From Candidatus Bathyarchaeia archaeon (lineage in GTDB: Archaea > Thermoproteota > Bathyarchaeia > Bathyarchaeales > Bathycorpusculaceae): a DNA stretch of 64,000 bases. Location of the stretch: contig JAVYUU010000002.1 in the NCBI GenBank assembly GCA_038728085.1, positions 186,001 to 250,000 of the forward strand, written 5' to 3'. Shown here piece after piece: positions 60,463 to 64,000 of the stretch. The notes beneath the pieces are model-generated. The model was not told the DNA's origin. It made no database searches and saw only the letters and a list, made by a program, of their open reading frames with translations. The position numbers were made by a program, and so were the translations under genes. How positions within the stretch are numbered: the first letter of the stretch is position 1; each line of letters starts with the position of its first letter.

Positions 60463-61787
60463 GGTTGTTTAACCTCCAGCGGCGGCACCGGAAGCTTAGG
60501 CTTCTGCTTTGTAACCTCCGCCACTATTTGCCAGAACTCTTCTTCAGTTATGCCTCTCCGCAGCTCCTTCATCAGCTTCTTGATCTGGTAGAAAGTCATC
60601 TGTGTTCCACCCTTGTCTAGGCTTTCCTGCATGCTTCTGATTCTCCTAACAATTTCGTCTACCTGCCAGGGCGTGGCCTTTATTCCGGCGGCTTCGAGGC
60701 GCTTTTGGACAAGCTGCCTTCCGCCGCTCCTGCTGATGTAGAATTGCGGTTCCCTTTCAATCATCTCTGGTGGAAACGGCTCATATATGAGTGGGTGGGC
60801 GAAAATCCCCTCCACATGCTCGTCAACCTCGTATGCGAAGGCGTTTTCACCCACTATGGGCTTGTGGAATTGTATTGGTAAAGCAAAGCTTTTCTCCGCC
60901 TGTTGGGCAAGCCTATAAAGCTTCTTCATATCCACGCCCGTGTCTATGTTGTATAGGATTTCTAGGGCTGCGACAACCTCCTCTAAGGGTGCAACGCCAG
61001 CTCTTTCCCCAAAACCAGCGATGCACGTGTGAACATAGGCGACGCCCTCCTCCACAGCGGCCAGCGTGTTCGCCGTGGCTAAACCAAAATCGTTGTGGCA
61101 GTGAACGGAAAGAGGCGGCTCCCTCCCAAATATTTGTTGCAATCCATCCCTAACATGAGAGACCAAATAACGCATTGACAGAGGCCTCAAAAAGCCCACA
61201 GTATCCGCAATAACAAGCCTATCCGCACCAGCCTTCAAGGCAACCTCAAAAATTTGCAGAATGTCCGGCAAAGGAGTTCTCGAAGCATCTTCCAATACAA
61301 AATCGACGGTAACGCCGTGTCTCTTCGCATATTCTATGCATTCAACGGTGTTTTTGAGAACTTGCTCCTTTGACATTTTAAGCCTATACTGAAGGTTAAG
61401 GCCGTTAAAGGGCGTGAAAATTGGAATTTCCTTAACACCGCAGTCAAGGCAAGCCTCCACATCGCTTTTTATGGCGCGCGCCGGGGCAGCTATGCTGGCC
61501 TGCTGAAAGCCTTCATTGGCTATACGTTTAACAGCTGTCTTCTCCTCCTCTGATAGGGCTGGAAAACCGACGGTTATTATGGAGACACCGGCCTCGTCTA
61601 GAAGCTTAGCCAATTTAACCCTCTCAACGTAGGTCAAAAACACCGTGGGGGTTTGAACGCCCTCCCTTAGAGTTTCATCCCAAATGAAAACCCTTTCGGG
61701 AAGCCTCGGCGGCAAATTCTTTCTCAGACGATTGTAATTGGCTATTAAACCTTGAGCTTCAAGCTTTTTAAATATTGTTTTCCGCAT
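60459..61787 (-). CDS. 2-isopropylmalate/homocitrate synthase-family enzyme
   Basis: 442 aa from ATG 61787 (frame open to 61835). DRE-TIM motif as WDETLREGVQTP, the metal His pair in VHCHNDFGLATAN, and GFGERAGVAPLEEVVAAL. It condenses acetyl-CoA with a 2-oxo acid, or cleaves. The C-terminal extension (about 100 aa) lacks the LeuA regulatory signature. Product not inferable: isopropylmalate, citramalate, homocitrate or related. Confidence 0.8.
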   Translation of the reverse strand: MRKTIFKKLEAQGLIANYNRLRKNLPPRLPERVFIWDETLREGVQTPTVFLTYVERVKLAKLLDEAGVSIITVGFPALSEEEKTAVKRIANEGFQQASIAAPARAIKSDVEACLDCGVKEIPIFTPFNGLNLQYRLKMSKEQVLKNTVECIEYAKRHGVTVDFVLEDASRTPLPDILQIFEVALKAGADRLVIADTVGFLRPLSMRYLVSHVRDGLQQIFGREPPLSVHCHNDFGLATANTLAAVEEGVAYVHTCIAGFGERAGVAPLEEVVAALEILYNIDTGVDMKKLYRLAQQAEKSFALPIQFHKPIVGENAFAYEVDEHVEGIFAHPLIYEPFPPEMIEREPQFYISRSGGRQLVQKRLEAAGIKATPWQVDEIVRRIRSMQESLDKGGTQMTFYQIKKLMKELRRGITEEEFWQIVAEVTKQKPKLPVPPLEVKQP

Positions 61788-61930
61788 GCCATCACGTTCC
61801 AATAAGGGCGGACGCATTCTAATTAAACAAGGCAATTATATAAGAATTGAGCGCTCTTCAAGAATGTCTATGCGCTGGCCTTTGAAAATTTAAATTAAAA
61901 CATGGGAATAGTTATTTGGGGTGTCTTTGT

Positions 61931-62842
61931 TTGGTTGAAGCGCCGGTGGAAGATAAGAGAATAACCCTCAAGGAAGCGGCTAAACTTATTCCAGACGGAG
62001 CTCACGTTTTTTGGGGCGGCTTCGGCTTTCAGAGGCCTCCCATGGCCTTTGCCCATGAGTTGGTTAGGCAGAAAAAGCGGAACCTAACTATCTATACTTG
62101 CGGCTCAGAAATGGACATTGACATCCTTGCAGGAGCCTATGTAGCCTCCCGCTTTGAACTAGCCTTCTTCGCAATTGAGGGTATAGGGTTGGCTCCAAAT
62201 ATCCAGCGGAGAATCCGTGAGGGCGCCGTCCAAATAGAGGACTACACGAACTTGGCGATGGCGCTGCGTTTCCTAGGCGGCGCTTTGGGGGTTCCATTTA
62301 TGCCCCTTAAAAGCATGCTTGGAACAGACTTGCTAACGAAGAAAAGGTTTAGGGAGAAAAAGGCTGAAGTCATAACTTGCCCATTCACCGGCGAGAAGGT
62401 TGTGCTTGTGCCTTCAGTGCGTCCAGACTTCAGCATAGTGCATGTCTCCCGCGTTGATAGGGAGGGGAACGCCCAAATAGATGGTATTAAAGGCGAGGAC
62501 GTTGAAGGCGCCAGGGCTGGCAAAAAAGTCATTGTTCTAGCCGAGGAAATCGTGGATACCGAGTTCATCCGCTCCCAACCAGACCAGACGGCAATTCCAA
62601 ACATTTACGTGGATTATGTTGTAGAGTGCCCATGGGGATCCTACCCCATGATGGTTTACAACTACTACGATTATGACCTAGAACATATACGCATGTATTA
62701 CCAGCAGTGCAAGACAGAGGAGGGCTGGCAGAAATACTGCGAAGAATATATTACGGGCGTTGAGGACCACATGGAGTTCCTCAAGAAAATCGGCTTTGAA
62801 CGTCTCTTAGGGCTCAGGGCTAAAAAGCCCTTCCCATACTAG
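61931..62842 (+). CDS. CoA-transferase subunit alpha, glutaconate CoA-transferase-like
   Basis: 303 aa from TTG 61931, with TTGGGGTG upstream. Family I CoA-transferase fold: GAHVFWGGFGFQRPPMAF, EGIGLAPNIQ and VDREGNAQIDGI. Moves CoA between acyl groups, as in glutaconate/3-oxoacid metabolism. Partner beta subunit follows after 14 bases. Confidence 0.85.
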   Translation: MVEAPVEDKRITLKEAAKLIPDGAHVFWGGFGFQRPPMAFAHELVRQKKRNLTIYTCGSEMDIDILAGAYVASRFELAFFAIEGIGLAPNIQRRIREGAVQIEDYTNLAMALRFLGGALGVPFMPLKSMLGTDLLTKKRFREKKAEVITCPFTGEKVVLVPSVRPDFSIVHVSRVDREGNAQIDGIKGEDVEGARAGKKVIVLAEEIVDTEFIRSQPDQTAIPNIYVDYVVECPWGSYPMMVYNYYDYDLEHIRMYYQQCKTEEGWQKYCEEYITGVEDHMEFLKKIGFERLLGLRAKKPFPY

Positions 62843-62856
62843 GAGGATGTGGAAGC

Positions 62857-63660
62857 ATGGAGAAGAATTACGCCAAATTGGGCGAATACAGCACTCTTGA
62901 GCTTATGGCGGTTTGCGGAGCCAGAGCCATAAAAAACGGTGAGGTGGTTTTCGTTGGAACTGGTTTACCCATGATCGCCGCAATGCTCGCCAAAAGAACC
63001 CATGCGCCCAAGGCAAAAATAGTCTACGAGGCTGGCTTCATAGACTCAAACGCCATAGACATAGCCCTATCCATAGCGGATTCAAGGCTCGGCTACAGGG
63101 CGTCGGCAGCCATAGGCCTAATCGAAACCCTTGGATTGCTCCTTCAAGGAGGACATGTCGATGTAGGCTTTGTAGGAGCTGCCCAAATAGACGAATACGG
63201 AAACATAAACACCACTTACATAGGCGACTTCGAAAACCCAACCGTGCGACTTCCAGGAAGCGGAGGCGGAAACGACATAGTCTCTTCGGCTAAACGAATC
63301 GTCATAATAATGACCCATGAAAAACGGAAAATGGTGAAAAAACTCGACTACCTAACAAGCCCAGGCTTCTTAACTGGTCCAGGGGCGAGAGAAAAGGCCG
63401 GTCTACTCGGCGGCGGCCCATCCCTGGTTGTTACAAACCTCTGCCAAATGGATTTTGATCCGGAAACGAAGAGAATTAGGTTGGCAACTATTCATCCGGG
63501 TGTGACGTTGCAACAGATTATGGAGAACACGGGATTCGACCTCATTATACCGGAGCGTGTTCCCACAACAGAGCCACCGACCTACGAGGAGCTTGCCATT
63601 TTGAGGGCTATAGATCCCCATGGAATCTACATACCCAGACCAGCCCAAACCCAGCAATAG
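62857..63660 (+). CDS. CoA-transferase subunit beta
   Basis: 267 aa. VFVGTGLPMIAAMLAKRTHAP then VYEAGFID, the place of the catalytic Glu in the beta subunit, and AAQIDEYGNINTT, GGGNDIV. Preceded by AGGAGG. With the alpha subunit and the following acyl-CoA dehydrogenase it points to acyl-CoA or dicarboxylic acid degradation. Confidence 0.87.
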   Translation: MEKNYAKLGEYSTLELMAVCGARAIKNGEVVFVGTGLPMIAAMLAKRTHAPKAKIVYEAGFIDSNAIDIALSIADSRLGYRASAAIGLIETLGLLLQGGHVDVGFVGAAQIDEYGNINTTYIGDFENPTVRLPGSGGGNDIVSSAKRIVIIMTHEKRKMVKKLDYLTSPGFLTGPGAREKAGLLGGGPSLVVTNLCQMDFDPETKRIRLATIHPGVTLQQIMENTGFDLIIPERVPTTEPPTYEELAILRAIDPHGIYIPRPAQTQQ

Positions 63661-63740
63661 TTAACACCCTTTTCGTTGCATTTTTGTCAAGAAAGTGTTT
63701 TATAGAGTTGCCTTAAAATGTGAAACCCGGGTTGTGAACT

Positions 63741-64000
63741 ATGGATTTTGAGTTGACGCCGGAGCAGAAAATGATAGTGGAAACTGCCGCCGAGATTGCC
63801 CGCGATTATGGCCCGAAATATTGGCGGGAGAAAGACCGCAAACACGAGTTTCCGGAGGACTTTTGGCAAAGCCTTGTGGAAGCTGGTTTTCCGGGCATAG
63901 TGATTCCAGAAAGGTATGGCGGAAGTGGCATGGGCATGTTTGAACTTTTGTTGGCAATGGAGACGCTGGTCTCTGAGGGCTGCGGATTAGCGGGAGAATG
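63741..64000 (+). CDS. Acyl-CoA dehydrogenase (3' cut by window edge)
   Basis: An N-terminal fragment of 86 codons, open to the window end. MDFELTPEQKMIVETAAEIARD and FWQSLVEAGFPGIVIPERYGGSG are the standard start of FAD acyl-CoA dehydrogenases. Same strand as the CoA-transferase genes; likely the next step of the same pathway. Confidence 0.88.
   Translation, partial: MDFELTPEQKMIVETAAEIARDYGPKYWREKDRKHEFPEDFWQSLVEAGFPGIVIPERYGGSGMGMFELLLAMETLVSEGCGLAGE

Overview
The window reads as a chromosome fragment of an uncultured archaeon, most likely a Bathyarchaeia-like member of the Thermoproteota. Support comes from archaeal-only information genes (aIF2 beta, aIF1A, RIO1 kinase, Dim2-type KH protein, diphthine synthase, crenarchaeal-type SSB), archaeal cofactor enzymes (CTP-dependent riboflavin kinase, archaeal FAD synthetase, pantoate kinase, archaeal PPAT), frequent TTG/GTG starts and a type IV pilus assembly operon. 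The lineage is an inference; no rRNA gene is present.

Layout. 1-6.7 kb: two zinc alcohol dehydrogenases (the first cut by the window edge), a radical SAM protein, CTP synthase, an HD protein, a flippase-like membrane protein and an acetyltransferase. 6.7-16.4 kb: a PPC/DUF296 protein, malic enzyme, a frameshifted membrane protein, SSB, the methanogenesis-marker-8 homologue (DUF2099), a DUF59 protein, two-subunit glycine decarboxylase and a nucleoside phosphorylase. 16.6-19.1 kb: a translation and ribosome-biogenesis run, aIF2 beta-DUF424-aIF1A-RIO1-KH. 20.7-27.3 kb: a tightly packed minus-strand operon with a large surface CARDB protein, a NapH-like membrane ferredoxin, a 2-hydroxyacyl-CoA dehydratase/benzoyl-CoA reductase-like subunit, two BadF/BadG-like ATPases and a ferredoxin. 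This looks like a membrane-to-ATP-driven low-potential electron system and is a strong candidate for something undescribed. 27.5-29.7 kb: a secreted clan-CD-peptidase-like protein followed by an anchored repeat protein split by a frameshift; a decayed relative of the latter lies at 20.16-20.66 kb.

36.15-41.53 kb is an integrated mobile element of 5.3 kb bounded by perfect 44-bp direct repeats, which are the 3' half of an intron-containing tRNA-Lys(CTT). It carries an SSV-type tyrosine integrase partitioned by integration: the catalytic part, int(C), starts at the left repeat, and a ribbon-helix-helix ORF, int(N), runs into the right repeat in the same frame. A small two-helix protein, an operon of tiny genes and several perfect hairpins fill the rest. 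No replication protein is recognisable.

41.7-43.9 kb holds diphthine synthase, DUF357, FAD synthetase and riboflavin kinase. 44.0-51.4 kb is a type IV pilus/secretion system (ATPase, TadC-like platform, several pseudopilins, pilin); the two upstream promoters share a palindromic motif. 51.5-53.7 kb is a CoA-precursor set: ECF S-component, pantoate kinase, PPAT. 53.9-64 kb contains DUF763, a cation/Ca2+ exchanger, ferredoxin, a small-protein operon, two divergently arranged radical SAM proteins resembling archaeal lipoyl synthases LipS1/LipS2 (which would serve the glycine cleavage system), an isopropylmalate-synthase-family enzyme, a two-subunit CoA-transferase and the start of an acyl-CoA dehydrogenase.

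Several genes carry single-base deletions in or next to short homopolymers (near 10030, 20470, 20564, 28177 and 33819). Two of these lie in the identical in-phase context GGA-AAA-AGG, so they are either assembly errors, genuine decay or programmed -1 frameshifting. Raw reads should decide this before the genes are called dead.
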